Below, in pieces: positions 6,597 to 13,546 of a DNA stretch of 23,903 nucleotides. This DNA is from a virus. Made by a program: the position numbers and the translations under genes. Location: positions 1 to 23,903 of IMG/VR virus record IMGVR_UViG_3300035660_000081, one strand, 5' to 3'. Position 1 is the first letter of the stretch, and each line of letters opens with the position of its first letter. The notes under the pieces were generated by a model. It saw nothing but the letters and a program-made list of their open reading frames with translations. It was not told the DNA's origin and did not search any database.

Positions 6597-6731
6597 GTGG
6601 ACGCTTGATAGAGAGGGATTAATGCCACCGTAAGTATATCATCTCGAGAAACTGACCGCTACTCAACGGATCAAGGCTCGAGCGGTAGTAGAAGAATCCC
6701 GACGGGGATTAAATCAATGAGCCTACTACCG
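6580..6731 (+). ncRNA. Structured RNA candidate (about 150 nt) in an untranslated gap
   Basis: From 6597 to 6756 no convincing reading frame exists, in a window where genes otherwise touch. The interval is rich in perfect inverted repeats. CTCTCTAT 6580-6587 pairs with ATAGAGAG 6608-6615. Inside it AGCG 6588-6591 pairs with CGCT 6602-6605. GGTGG 6596-6600 in that loop can pair with CCACC 6625-6629, a pseudoknot. CTCGAG occurs at 6643 and 6677 and can self-pair. CGGTAGTAG 6683-6691 pairs with CTACTACCG 6723-6731, enclosing AATCCC 6695-6700 / GGGATT 6705-6710 with a GACG loop. ACCGCT 6655-6660 could pair with either AGCGGT copy (6588 or 6681), so alternative folds are possible. It ends 25 bases before the next gene and may be its leader. 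I do not recognise a named RNA family. Confidence 0.6.
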
Positions 6732-6756
6732 TATTTAATATTTATCTGGTGTTAAG

Positions 6757-7416
6757 ATGGAAAGTAAATTCTATATCATAAGTGAAATAATTAAGAATAG
6801 GCTGAAGGAACTGCTGCCACAATTTAGTCCTAGTGGTATAGACAATAAGCTTTTTGTTACAAGTGTAGAAGATTTTATTAACTATCTTAAGTTCTTATGG
6901 GATGGGAAACTTAGAGATTCTCAAGCACCGGCTAATATAGATAGTACAGATGAACCCTTAACTGGAAGAGACTTACATGAAGTATTTATGGAGTGGCTAG
7001 AGAGCTGCCCAGAAGCTACTAAGGAAGAAATAGACGCTTGGGTTAGTCTATGGTTATGTAAGTGGAAGGCTAGAGTACAGATACTATTTGGTGAAGAGAA
7101 TATACACAATAGAAACTTTAACCAGATGCAAGATGTAATAAAGAAGCATGATCCTATGGGATTCCAAGAAGAAAAGATGTATAGAGAACCGGTGATATTT
7201 ACTCTTATTAGTAATAGTGAGATAGTAGGTACAGAGATACTAGCTAAGGTTATTATTAATAAAGCTTATAGTAAGCTGAAGTCAAGACCTAGAGAGGTAA
7301 GAGAAAAGCTACAGTTTCTTAATGAGTGTATGAGAGAAGCTAAAGATATGAGTACAGTCAGTGGTAAGAGGATATTTATATCAGTTAAAAATTTTAAATG
7401 GTCTGTTAGTACATGA
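6757..7416 (+). CDS. Hypothetical protein (219 aa)
   Basis: The ATG lies 25 bases downstream of the structured RNA, with GGTG about 10 bases upstream. The 219-aa product is soluble and mostly helical, with a Trp-rich acidic middle (EWLESCPEATKEEIDAWVSL) and a basic C-terminus. No motif or family is recognised. It overlaps the next small membrane gene by ATGA. Being the first gene after the RNA, it is the one whose expression the RNA would most directly affect. Confidence 0.7.
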   Translation: MESKFYIISEIIKNRLKELLPQFSPSGIDNKLFVTSVEDFINYLKFLWDGKLRDSQAPANIDSTDEPLTGRDLHEVFMEWLESCPEATKEEIDAWVSLWLCKWKARVQILFGEENIHNRNFNQMQDVIKKHDPMGFQEEKMYREPVIFTLISNSEIVGTEILAKVIINKAYSKLKSRPREVREKLQFLNECMREAKDMSTVSGKRIFISVKNFKWSVST

Positions 7417-7589
7417 GAAGATATATGTTTATAGGGCTACTAATAGAATGGCTAGTGTTTACTTTAATATTAATGACCTTAGTAGATTTGACTATTCAAG
7501 TAGCTTTATCTATCTGGATGTTTTGTATAATCTTAGGTATAATAAGAATATGGGAATTGGTGAATGATGAAGACAAGAAGAAAATGTAA
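7413..7589 (+). CDS. Small two-helix membrane protein (58 aa)
   Basis: ATG overlaps the preceding TGA (ATGA), and the frame runs 58 codons. The product starts MRRYM and is almost wholly hydrophobic from residue 6 to 46 (two probable membrane helices, about 6-24 and 28-46), then ends in a charged tail NDEDKKKM. An overlapping longer frame on the same strand (7361-7567) lacks these features and looks like a shadow. Function unknown. Confidence 0.65.
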   Translation: MRRYMFIGLLIEWLVFTLILMTLVDLTIQVALSIWMFCIILGIIRIWELVNDEDKKKM

Positions 7590-7758
7590 GAGTTGTGGGC
7601 AGTTTAAATGGTTCACTATTCCTAAGACAGAAGGGGGTACTAAGAAGTTAGAATATAGTCTCTGTCAAAGGTGTAGGAATAGACTAACAATGTTTAAACA
7701 AAGAAATCCATGGTTGTTCAAAAAGAAACGTTTAAGTAAGTCAAAGAGTATAGTATAG
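7567..7758 (+). CDS. Zn-ribbon basic miniprotein (63 aa)
   Basis: A pair of ATG codons at 7564 and 7567 is preceded by GGTG; the second has the better spacing. The protein begins MKTRRKCKSCGQFKWF, has a second knuckle CQRC about 26 residues later, and a lysine/arginine-rich tail. It resembles small nucleic-acid-binding zinc ribbons. It overlaps the membrane-protein gene by about 23 bp. Confidence 0.65.
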   Translation: MKTRRKCKSCGQFKWFTIPKTEGGTKKLEYSLCQRCRNRLTMFKQRNPWLFKKKRLSKSKSIV

Positions 7759-7769
7759 GTAGGGATATT

Positions 7770-8753
7770 TTGAGAGCAGTTGTTTTTTATGCCACGTATG
7801 GTCATTGGTCTAAGAGTCTACTAAATGCTGGTATTCCTCTAAGGTCTCATTATCAACCGGATATTAGTATAGATCCAGAAAATAGAATGGAGCAAGATAA
7901 ACTTTCTAATATGATACTAACTATGAATTTTCCTAATATACCAATTCAAAAACCATTTAAGCCTATAGAGTTACATGATCCTATAGAACTTTTTGATAAT
8001 ATAAACCTTATGGTAGGTAGCCCACCATGCATAGGTTTTAGTCGCGTTAACCCTAACGCTAGGGAAGATCATCCGGCTAACAAGCATACTCTTAATTTTG
8101 CTAATTGGGTAGTGAAGGTAATACCTAAGTATTTCTTAATGGAGATGGTCCCGAATATACTAACAACCGGTAAATCTATTTGGGGAAAGTTCAGGGATAT
8201 AGTTAGACCGTATTACATTATTGATTATTGTATAATGGAAGCCTCTGAATATGGAGCGGCTCAAAAGAGAAAGAGGCTTTATGTATGGGGCAGAAGAAAA
8301 GATTTACCTAGAATAGAATCTCCATTATGTAGTTTACCTAAGAAGAAAGCTCTTACTATAGGAGAACTATTATTAGAAGGATTATCAGCTAAGTTTGATA
8401 TGTATATACCAGATGGTAAGCAGCTTATGAGTATGTATAAGAAAGATGGGACCGGTTTAAGCGCTGGACCATTTAGTTTACTTAGTACAGAAGAGAAGAG
8501 AAGAAAGAGAACCTTAAAGTTTTTTGGACAGATGTACACTATAGTAGGTACTTCAGTATGTAATTGTCTTCATCCTTCTGGTAGGCGTTTCTTATCTATA
8601 CCAGAAATAAAGTTGTTGATGGGCTTCCCGGTAGATTATAAGTTACCGGCTAAACTAAACGCTCAGCAAGCATGTAGGGTGATAGCCTCTGGTGTAGATG
8701 TTAGGTTTGCTAGTTATCTATTAGAACATATAAGGGATGTAATAGAAGAATGA
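7770..8753 (+). CDS. C5-cytosine DNA methyltransferase homologue
   Basis: Motif IV GSPPCIGFSR (catalytic C87), motif VI-like MEMVPN (E125, corresponding to ENV), motif VIII Q-K-R-K-R (165-169) and motif IX/X HPSGRRFLSIPEIKLLMGFP are present in order, so the catalytic centre looks intact. Motif I is degenerate: VVFYATYGHWSKSLLNAG instead of DLFAGxGG. The variable target-recognition region, between about residues 175 and 265, is short. TTG start with GTAGGG upstream. Family role: methylation of cytosine C5 in DNA for self-marking or restriction evasion. Its presence beside a dCMP-hydroxymethylase-like enzyme is odd, since hydroxymethylated C5 cannot be methylated. Confidence 0.8.
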   Translation: MRAVVFYATYGHWSKSLLNAGIPLRSHYQPDISIDPENRMEQDKLSNMILTMNFPNIPIQKPFKPIELHDPIELFDNINLMVGSPPCIGFSRVNPNAREDHPANKHTLNFANWVVKVIPKYFLMEMVPNILTTGKSIWGKFRDIVRPYYIIDYCIMEASEYGAAQKRKRLYVWGRRKDLPRIESPLCSLPKKKALTIGELLLEGLSAKFDMYIPDGKQLMSMYKKDGTGLSAGPFSLLSTEEKRRKRTLKFFGQMYTIVGTSVCNCLHPSGRRFLSIPEIKLLMGFPVDYKLPAKLNAQQACRVIASGVDVRFASYLLEHIRDVIEE

Positions 8754-9655
8754 GCCTAGAAGATAAACATAAATGTCCTAAGTGTGGAAGTAACAATACT
8801 GGAATGTACCATAAGCCAGATCGATATATGTGTAAGGATTGTGGTAAGAGCTTTAGAGAACCTATACTAACTGATAGTGAGATAGTTGTTAAAGCTATAG
8901 AAGGTCTAACTAGATTAGAGGTTAGCCTAAAGACTAAGGAAGACCGGATCCGACTAATACCTCTAGGAGATATTCATGTTGGAGCGCCCAAGGGTCAATG
9001 CGATTGGGGTAAGGTTAAGAGGGACTTAGACTATATACTGAATACTCCAGATACCTATATGCTAGGCATGGGTGATTATATGGATTGTGCTAAGAAGATG
9101 GTACCACAGCACGGTCCGAATATCTATGCATCTAGCCTAACACCAATGGAACAATATAACTTAATAGAGGAAGCCTTTAAGCCGTTAGCTAAGAAAGATA
9201 AGATATTAGGTTTACATGCTGGTAACCATGAGGAGTGGATTATGGAGCAGAGCGGTATAAGGGTAATAGACCTATTATGTAGAAGTCTTAATGTACCATT
9301 CTTAGGTTATGGTTGTGATCTAATACTAAACATTAACAAGCAGAGATACTTAGGGTATTCTCAACATGGATCTAGCAATGCTAGAATGAAACATACTAAG
9401 CTAGGAGCACTAATAGCAGCTACTAAAGATACATTTGCTGAGTTATTCTTATACGGGCATACCCATCAGATAGGAGTACAGAAGGGTGGAAAGAGGTTTA
9501 ATGGTAAGCAGATGAAAGCTTATTATATATTGACTGGGCACTTTTTGAACTGGCAAGGGTCATATGCTCAAGCGTTTGGTTTAGATGTTGCCCCGAGTGG
9601 CTGTCCACAAATAAAACTATTTACGGGCCGTCATGATATTCATGTGAGTGTATAG
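8750..9655 (+). CDS. Calcineurin-like phosphoesterase with an N-terminal Zn ribbon
   Basis: Residues 9-31 form a zinc ribbon (CPKC ... CKDCGKSF) like those in transposases and transcription factors. From residue 69 a metallophosphoesterase domain follows with all ligand motifs: GDIHVG (D74, H76), GDYMD (D109), GNHEEW (N159, H160, E161), SQHGS and GHTHQ. Such enzymes hydrolyse phosphodiesters or phosphomonoesters with two metal ions. Viral members may be nucleases, comparable with Mre11/SbcD. The ribbon suggests a nucleic-acid substrate, which is inference. ATGA overlap with the methyltransferase gene. Confidence 0.85.
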   Translation: MSLEDKHKCPKCGSNNTGMYHKPDRYMCKDCGKSFREPILTDSEIVVKAIEGLTRLEVSLKTKEDRIRLIPLGDIHVGAPKGQCDWGKVKRDLDYILNTPDTYMLGMGDYMDCAKKMVPQHGPNIYASSLTPMEQYNLIEEAFKPLAKKDKILGLHAGNHEEWIMEQSGIRVIDLLCRSLNVPFLGYGCDLILNINKQRYLGYSQHGSSNARMKHTKLGALIAATKDTFAELFLYGHTHQIGVQKGGKRFNGKQMKAYYILTGHFLNWQGSYAQAFGLDVAPSGCPQIKLFTGRHDIHVSV

Positions 9656-9664
9656 GTAGTAACT

Positions 9665-9877
9665 ATGAAACATTCAAGTAGAAAATATTATAAACATGGA
9701 AAACTTAGTACTTGGATGCAAGAAAAATGTATACAATGTAAAAGATTCTTACCTATGAATAAGAAAGTTCATCCAGTAAAATATTGTCCGGAATGTCGTA
9801 AAAAGTTAGAAGAGAGGCATAGTAAAGAATTTATGTTGGCTATTAGTTTACAAAGGAATAAAGAATGCCTAAGATAG
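9665..9877 (+). CDS. Zn-ribbon protein, paralogue family A (70 aa)
   Basis: Pattern G-K-L-S-T-W-x4-KC-x2-CKRFL, then YCPECRKK. The same order (G-x-L-x-S-W, C-x-C or CxxC, K/R-F-L/V, CxxC) recurs in the proteins at 17680 and 18367, so these three are paralogues inside one window. Strongly basic. Such N-terminal modules are commonly found at the front of phage HNH endonucleases, but no HNH part follows here. It overlaps the next gene by 13 bp. Confidence 0.65.
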   Translation: MKHSSRKYYKHGKLSTWMQEKCIQCKRFLPMNKKVHPVKYCPECRKKLEERHSKEFMLAISLQRNKECLR

Positions 9878-10047
9878 TAGTTAGTGGTTGGGTTGAAGCG
9901 GGTGAAGAGCCTAAGAATAATATACCTAAAATATGCAAGTATTGCGGAACTAAGATGAAAGTAACTAATGCTTTACAGCTTATTAGAATATTACTTGTAT
10001 GGTGCCCCAATAGTCAATGTAGATGGTGTTTAGAATTTGAGGAATAA
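9865..10047 (+). CDS. Zn-ribbon miniprotein (60 aa)
   Basis: A 60-aa product with CKYCG at about residues 24-28 and C-x4-C-x2-C (CPNSQCRWC) near the end, enough for one zinc site. A hydrophobic patch (ALQLIRILLVW) lies between the knuckles. It overlaps its upstream neighbour by 13 bp. Function unknown. Confidence 0.6.
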   Translation: MPKIVVSGWVEAGEEPKNNIPKICKYCGTKMKVTNALQLIRILLVWCPNSQCRWCLEFEE

Positions 10048-10049
10048 AT

Positions 10050-10127
10050 ATGGTACATAGAAGAAGTAAAAGTATGTTCAGTATAAGAAACTTAGTTAGA
10101 TGGATAAAGAGGAATATACATGGATAA
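10050..10127 (+). CDS. Possible 25-aa basic peptide
   Basis: ATG follows the previous stop by two bases, and the frame runs 25 codons to a TAA that overlaps the next ATG (ATGGATAA). The peptide is Arg/Lys-rich with an amphipathic middle (FSIRNLVRWIKR). It fills an otherwise empty 72-base gap between genes that usually touch. Too short to judge by sequence alone. Confidence 0.35.
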   Translation: MVHRRSKSMFSIRNLVRWIKRNIHG

Positions 10128-10368
10128 AGATATAAGTTTATCTGGAAGGGGTATAGGTAGAGGACCACCACCAGAACCTACTAGAGTTAAGAAAGTACCA
10201 GATGTAGATAAACAAATAACAGTCTGGAATCTTATATGTACAGAAAGATATCTTCATGGTGGTGGAGATAGTGGAAGGGCTTATAATATTCGTAAAGCTT
10301 TAGACCTTCTTAGTTCTAATTGGAGAGATATATCAGAATATAAGGAGATAATATTAAATGTCAAGTAA
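10120..10368 (+). CDS. Hypothetical protein (82 aa)
   Basis: Soluble 82-aa product with a Gly/Pro-rich start (SLSGRGIGRGPPPEPTR) that looks disordered, then a helical half. No metal-binding motif, no membrane segment, and no family recognised. It overlaps the HNH gene by 11 bp. Confidence 0.6.
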   Translation: MDKDISLSGRGIGRGPPPEPTRVKKVPDVDKQITVWNLICTERYLHGGGDSGRAYNIRKALDLLSSNWRDISEYKEIILNVK

Positions 10369-11053
10369 AGATAGTAGAAAGAACTTTCCTATTAAGATAG
10401 TAGAGGAAGTATTTAGTGAGCGGGGTGGGTTATGTGGTAAATGTGGTAAGTCTCTCATGTATGGTTATCATGTACACCATAAGGATGGAGACAATACTAA
10501 TATAGCTAAAGAGAATTGTCAATTACTATGTAAAGCTTGTCATGGTGGAGAACAATATATTACCTTACAGAGTCAGAAGCAAGCGATAATAACCGACCTA
10601 GATGCTCTTGTTAAGAAGGGTGTAGAAGGTGGGCTAGCCGGTGCTACTATAGAGAGACTACTTGATGCTATTAAATTAAAGCTAAGTTTACAAGGACAAA
10701 TATATGATGACCCTAGTATAGAACCGCCTATAGAAACTAGAATGAAGGACTATCAAATAGTAATGGAGCATGGACTGAGAGAATATGAGAAGGGTGTTAA
10801 GGAAGGTTTAGGTAAAGGTATAGATTTATGGAAACCAGATTTTAGTACAACTATGAGTATTAAAACTGGTGAACATATAAAGGAAAAGGAGAAGGTTTCT
10901 TTATCTAAGAAAGGTTGGTGTTATTGTAAAGAACATAATGTGGATTATCCTTGTGCTAATGGATGTCCTAAGTGTGATGATGACAATGACCCATATAAAC
11001 CAGATAAGGATTCAGAAGCTTTGATAATAGAGAAGAAAAAGAAGGATAGGTAA
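10358..11053 (+). CDS. HNH endonuclease-like protein with a C-terminal Cys cluster
   Basis: The HNH core spans residues 26-62: CGKC (C26, C29), YHVHHKDGDNTN with H40-H41 as the catalytic pair and N48, then NCQLLCKACH (C58, C61). The four cysteines bind the structural zinc and the histidines the catalytic metal. A helical linker of about 110 residues follows. A second cysteine group then appears (CYCKEHNVDYPCANGCPKC), ending in an acidic/lysine tail. HNH proteins in tailed viruses act as homing endonucleases, packaging cofactors or nicking enzymes; no terminase is nearby, so the role is open. Confidence 0.75.
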   Translation: MSSKDSRKNFPIKIVEEVFSERGGLCGKCGKSLMYGYHVHHKDGDNTNIAKENCQLLCKACHGGEQYITLQSQKQAIITDLDALVKKGVEGGLAGATIERLLDAIKLKLSLQGQIYDDPSIEPPIETRMKDYQIVMEHGLREYEKGVKEGLGKGIDLWKPDFSTTMSIKTGEHIKEKEKVSLSKKGWCYCKEHNVDYPCANGCPKCDDDNDPYKPDKDSEALIIEKKKKDR

Positions 11054-11054
11054 A

Positions 11055-11255
11055 ATGGATAAACTAGAAGCTATAGCTAGAGAAATAAAGTCTCATCTTA
11101 AGGATATTGAGAACCTTATTGATGAGTTTATAGATGCTGTCGAAGATAATGAAGAATCTACTAAGCAAGAGGGATATGATAATGGCTATGAGATTGGGTA
11201 TAAGACTGGCTATGGAGAAGCTGAAAAAGAGTCTAAGAGTGGGGTTGGTAATTGA
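11055..11255 (+). CDS. Acidic helical protein with G-Y repeats (66 aa)
   Basis: Starts one base after the HNH stop. The N-terminal two-thirds is an acidic amphipathic helix with a heptad-like Ile/Leu pattern. The C-terminal part has a four-residue G-Y periodicity (GYDNGYEIGYKTGYGEA). The stop overlaps the RadA start (TGATG). Being directly upstream of RadA, it might be a partner protein, which is speculation. No family recognised. Confidence 0.55.
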   Translation: MDKLEAIAREIKSHLKDIENLIDEFIDAVEDNEESTKQEGYDNGYEIGYKTGYGEAEKESKSGVGN

Positions 11256-12367
11256 TGGGTAGAAAAGCTGGAAGTTTAAATAAACCTAAAGATAAAGAAC
11301 CTATTAAATTGGAAACCAGAATAGAAGATTTAAAAGCTGAAAAATCTACTGATGATAAAATACCGGCTAACCATGACGCTGAAGTCTCTAGCAGTGAAGA
11401 TAAAGGTTTAGAGACTATACCGGGTATTGGTCCTAAGACAGCAGAGAGGCTTAAGGAACTTGGATATACTACTCTTATTAGTATAGCTACTGGTAGGGCA
11501 GACGAGATCGGTGCTGAGATGAAGGTAGGCTATCCACAAGCTAAGGCTTGGGTTACATATGCTCAAGAAAAGGTATTAGCTAAGATGACTATGATAAACG
11601 CTATAGAGCAAGATAAGCTTAAGAAGAGTAAGCAGGTATTCTTACAAACCGGTTCTAAGGCACTTAATGACCTGATGGGTGGTGGAATAGCAAGTATGTC
11701 TAGCACCGGCTTAAGTGGTAGGTTTGCTACTGGTAAGACTCAGATATGCAATGATGCTATAGTAGATTGTTTAGGTAGGTTAAAGGAGAAGGCTATATAT
11801 ATAGAGACAGAGCCGGATAGCTTCCATTTGGATAGGCTAAAGGAAATAGCTAGGCTGAGAGGTCTTGCTTGTAATTGGGAAGACTTATATGTTTGCGGTG
11901 CTGATCAGATACCAACAGCTAAAGCTCAATTCTTACAATATAAACTAGTACAGAAGAAACTAGAAGCCGGAGAGAAGATAAGACTAATAGTAGTAGACAG
12001 TTTTAATGCTAAGTTTAGAGCTGGATATAGTAGGACAGAGATGCTACCAGTAAGAACTAGAGAGTTTGCAGAGCACTTCCAACTAATGGAATATCTAGAA
12101 GCTAAATATAATACAGCTTGGATGCTTACGTGTCAGACTATTGCGGCGCCTAGACCGGATCAAGGGTTGGGTAATATGATGAAGTTTGGAGATCAATTTT
12201 ACCCGGTAGGTGGAGACTTAGTGTTGCATAGTATTAACACTTGGATAGCTCTCACGCAGATAAAAGTAGAATTATGGAAAGCTACTCTATACGATTCAAG
12301 TTATCTTCCTAGAGCAACTATAGATTTTGTTATAACAGCTAAAGGACTGCAAGATGGTATAAGATAA
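11255..12367 (+). CDS. radA: RadA/RecA-family recombinase
   Basis: Strand-exchange ATPase of the archaeal RadA/Rad51 type. A lysine-rich, probably disordered N-terminus is followed by a helix-hairpin-helix domain (ETIPGIGPKTAERLKELGY, about 53-71). The core then has LQTGSKALNDLMGGGI, Walker A GRFATGKT (about 155-162) and Walker B LIVVDSF (about 244-250). Walker A differs slightly from the cellular GEFGSGKT. The ATG at 11255 overlaps the upstream TGA by one base; a TTG one codon earlier is the alternative. It is followed without gaps by two Zn-ribbon genes and the ERCC4 nuclease, a recombination-repair block. Confidence 0.9.
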   Translation: MGRKAGSLNKPKDKEPIKLETRIEDLKAEKSTDDKIPANHDAEVSSSEDKGLETIPGIGPKTAERLKELGYTTLISIATGRADEIGAEMKVGYPQAKAWVTYAQEKVLAKMTMINAIEQDKLKKSKQVFLQTGSKALNDLMGGGIASMSSTGLSGRFATGKTQICNDAIVDCLGRLKEKAIYIETEPDSFHLDRLKEIARLRGLACNWEDLYVCGADQIPTAKAQFLQYKLVQKKLEAGEKIRLIVVDSFNAKFRAGYSRTEMLPVRTREFAEHFQLMEYLEAKYNTAWMLTCQTIAAPRPDQGLGNMMKFGDQFYPVGGDLVLHSINTWIALTQIKVELWKATLYDSSYLPRATIDFVITAKGLQDGIR

Positions 12368-12519
12368 TGCCAAAGAAGAAAGTAAAATCTATAGTACCTA
12401 AACCTTTTACTATATGCCCGGTTTGTTTGGGCGGTAAGATGATCCCTAGAGTACATAACTATATGAGGGATGCTCTGGGATATGTAACGGTAATAAAGTG
12501 TCCAAGGTGTAATAAGTAA
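12367..12519 (+). CDS. Zn-ribbon miniprotein (50 aa)
   Basis: A 50-aa product from ATG overlapping the RadA stop (TAATG). Basic start MPKKKVKS, then CPVCLGG and KCPRCNK at the very end, two knuckles about 25 residues apart. Likely a single zinc ribbon. Function unknown; it lies between recombination genes. Confidence 0.6.
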   Translation: MPKKKVKSIVPKPFTICPVCLGGKMIPRVHNYMRDALGYVTVIKCPRCNK

Positions 12520-12659
12520 TGGTAAGATGTGAACAATGCGGAGTAGAATATACTAAGGGTGGTAGAATTTACAATAATCTATGTTCATTCTGTTTTCTAT
12601 TTGGTGATGATTGCAGTAAGTGTCCACTTAAAAATGTTTGTAAGAAGGAAAAAGTATAA
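12519..12659 (+). CDS. Cys-rich miniprotein (46 aa)
   Basis: TAATG start overlap with the previous gene and the same overlap with the next. There are seven cysteines in 46 residues: CEQC at 4-7, CSFC at 22-25, then C32, C35 and C41. This is enough for one zinc ribbon plus a second, incomplete site. No family recognised. Confidence 0.6.
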   Translation: MVRCEQCGVEYTKGGRIYNNLCSFCFLFGDDCSKCPLKNVCKKEKV

Positions 12660-13300
12660 TGCCACTTTATGTTGATGACCGAGAACCGGAAGAAATAGTC
12701 AAGTATCTTAGACGGTATAACTTAGCTGTAGAGGTTAAGCATATAGGGTCCGGCGATTATGTCTTTGGGGACGTAGCTATAGAGAGAAAGACTATTAGTG
12801 ATCTTGTTGGATCTGTAACCTCTGGTAGTAGGCACTTCTGGGACCAACTAGATACAATGAAGAGAACCTATACTAACCCTATATTATTCATAGAAGGAGA
12901 AATAGATCATAGAGATAGATTAGCTATGGGTATATTGACTACTGTTATCCTCTTCTGGAAGTATCAGACTATATTTACTAAAAACCTTAAAGATACTGCT
13001 GATTGGCTTGCAGCTCTATTCACTAAGTACGGTATGGGTAAGACTGGTAGAATACCGCCGGCAGCAGTTATTAGGCTAGACACTCCTAAAGAGATTAGAT
13101 GGGCTATGCTTCAATGTATTAAGGGAATAGGCGGTGTAGCAGCTAAGAGAATCTTAGAAGAGATACCGTATATGTTCATGATAAGGCAAGATGATGATCC
13201 CATATTGGACCCTAAGACTAGTTGGAGTAAGAAACTTAGTAAAGTAAAGGGATTAAATAAACAAGCTAAAGAGATGCTGGTTAGGGTGATAACTGAATGA
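12659..13300 (+). CDS. ERCC4-type nuclease (XPF/Mus81/Hef-like)
   Basis: Structure-specific endonuclease for branched DNA. The nuclease motif is complete: VDDREP (D6-P10), GSGDYVF (D33), then VAIERKTISD (E42, R43, K44, D48). A C-terminal helix-hairpin-helix region follows, LQCIKGIGGVAAKRILEE (about 151-168), with a second near KVKGLNKQAKEML. At 213 aa it equals the nuclease-HhH2 half of archaeal XPF, without a helicase domain. Gapless context with RadA suggests a role in resolving replication or recombination intermediates. Confidence 0.88.
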   Translation: MPLYVDDREPEEIVKYLRRYNLAVEVKHIGSGDYVFGDVAIERKTISDLVGSVTSGSRHFWDQLDTMKRTYTNPILFIEGEIDHRDRLAMGILTTVILFWKYQTIFTKNLKDTADWLAALFTKYGMGKTGRIPPAAVIRLDTPKEIRWAMLQCIKGIGGVAAKRILEEIPYMFMIRQDDDPILDPKTSWSKKLSKVKGLNKQAKEMLVRVITE

Positions 13301-13497
13301 ATAAACTATGGAGAATAAAACAATGGTTCAAGTATGAACCTAGTATATTCTTTGATAAGTGTGTGGCTAAACTATTTCATGGTCTAGCTGAACTAACTGA
13401 TAGACTAGGGTATTTAATATTTGGTAAAGTAAGATGGGAGAAAGCTAAGAGAGAACAGGCTTATAAAGATAAAGATTGTGGTTGTCAATGCGAATAA
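13297..13497 (+). CDS. Hypothetical basic protein (66 aa)
   Basis: ATGA overlap with the nuclease gene. It has many aromatic and basic residues and an amphipathic middle (FFDKCVAKLFHGLAELTDRL). It ends CGCQCE, a cysteine cluster that could bind metal. It is the last gene before a 49-base TATA-bearing gap, so it probably ends the upstream operon. No family recognised. Confidence 0.6.
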   Translation: MNKLWRIKQWFKYEPSIFFDKCVAKLFHGLAELTDRLGYLIFGKVRWEKAKREQAYKDKDCGCQCE

Positions 13498-13546
13498 GCA
13501 CTAGATTACATACATATATATACACATATATATAGAGGAAGAGAGA
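13498..13546 (+). promoter_or_regulatory. Promoter region with tandem TATA-like repeats
   Basis: This gap contains CATATATATA twice (13513-13522 and 13525-13534), then GAGGAAGAGAGA before the ATG at 13547, a plausible ribosome binding site. Archaeal TATA boxes lie about 25 bases upstream of transcription starts, which would put initiation near 13540. Assignment is by composition and position only. Confidence 0.5.

Noticed and set aside
6580-6731. Hammerhead or HDV-type ribozyme
   Set aside because: GAAAC occurs at 6649-6653 but there is no CTGATGA partner, and the nested double pseudoknot of HDV cannot be laid over the observed stems.
6683-6731. A real CRISPR array
   Set aside because: The hairpin occurs only once in the window; without a second repeat there is no array, so it is kept only as a CRISPR-like single element.
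6597-6756. tRNA gene in the structured gap
   Set aside because: No seven-base acceptor stem with a GTTCNANNC T-loop and CCA-type end can be placed; the stems seen do not form a cloverleaf.
7361-7567. 68-aa protein frame between the 219-aa gene and the Zn-ribbon gene
   Set aside because: The frame at 7413-7589 starts with an ATGA overlap and encodes clear membrane helices with a charged tail, while the 68-aa frame has no coherent features.
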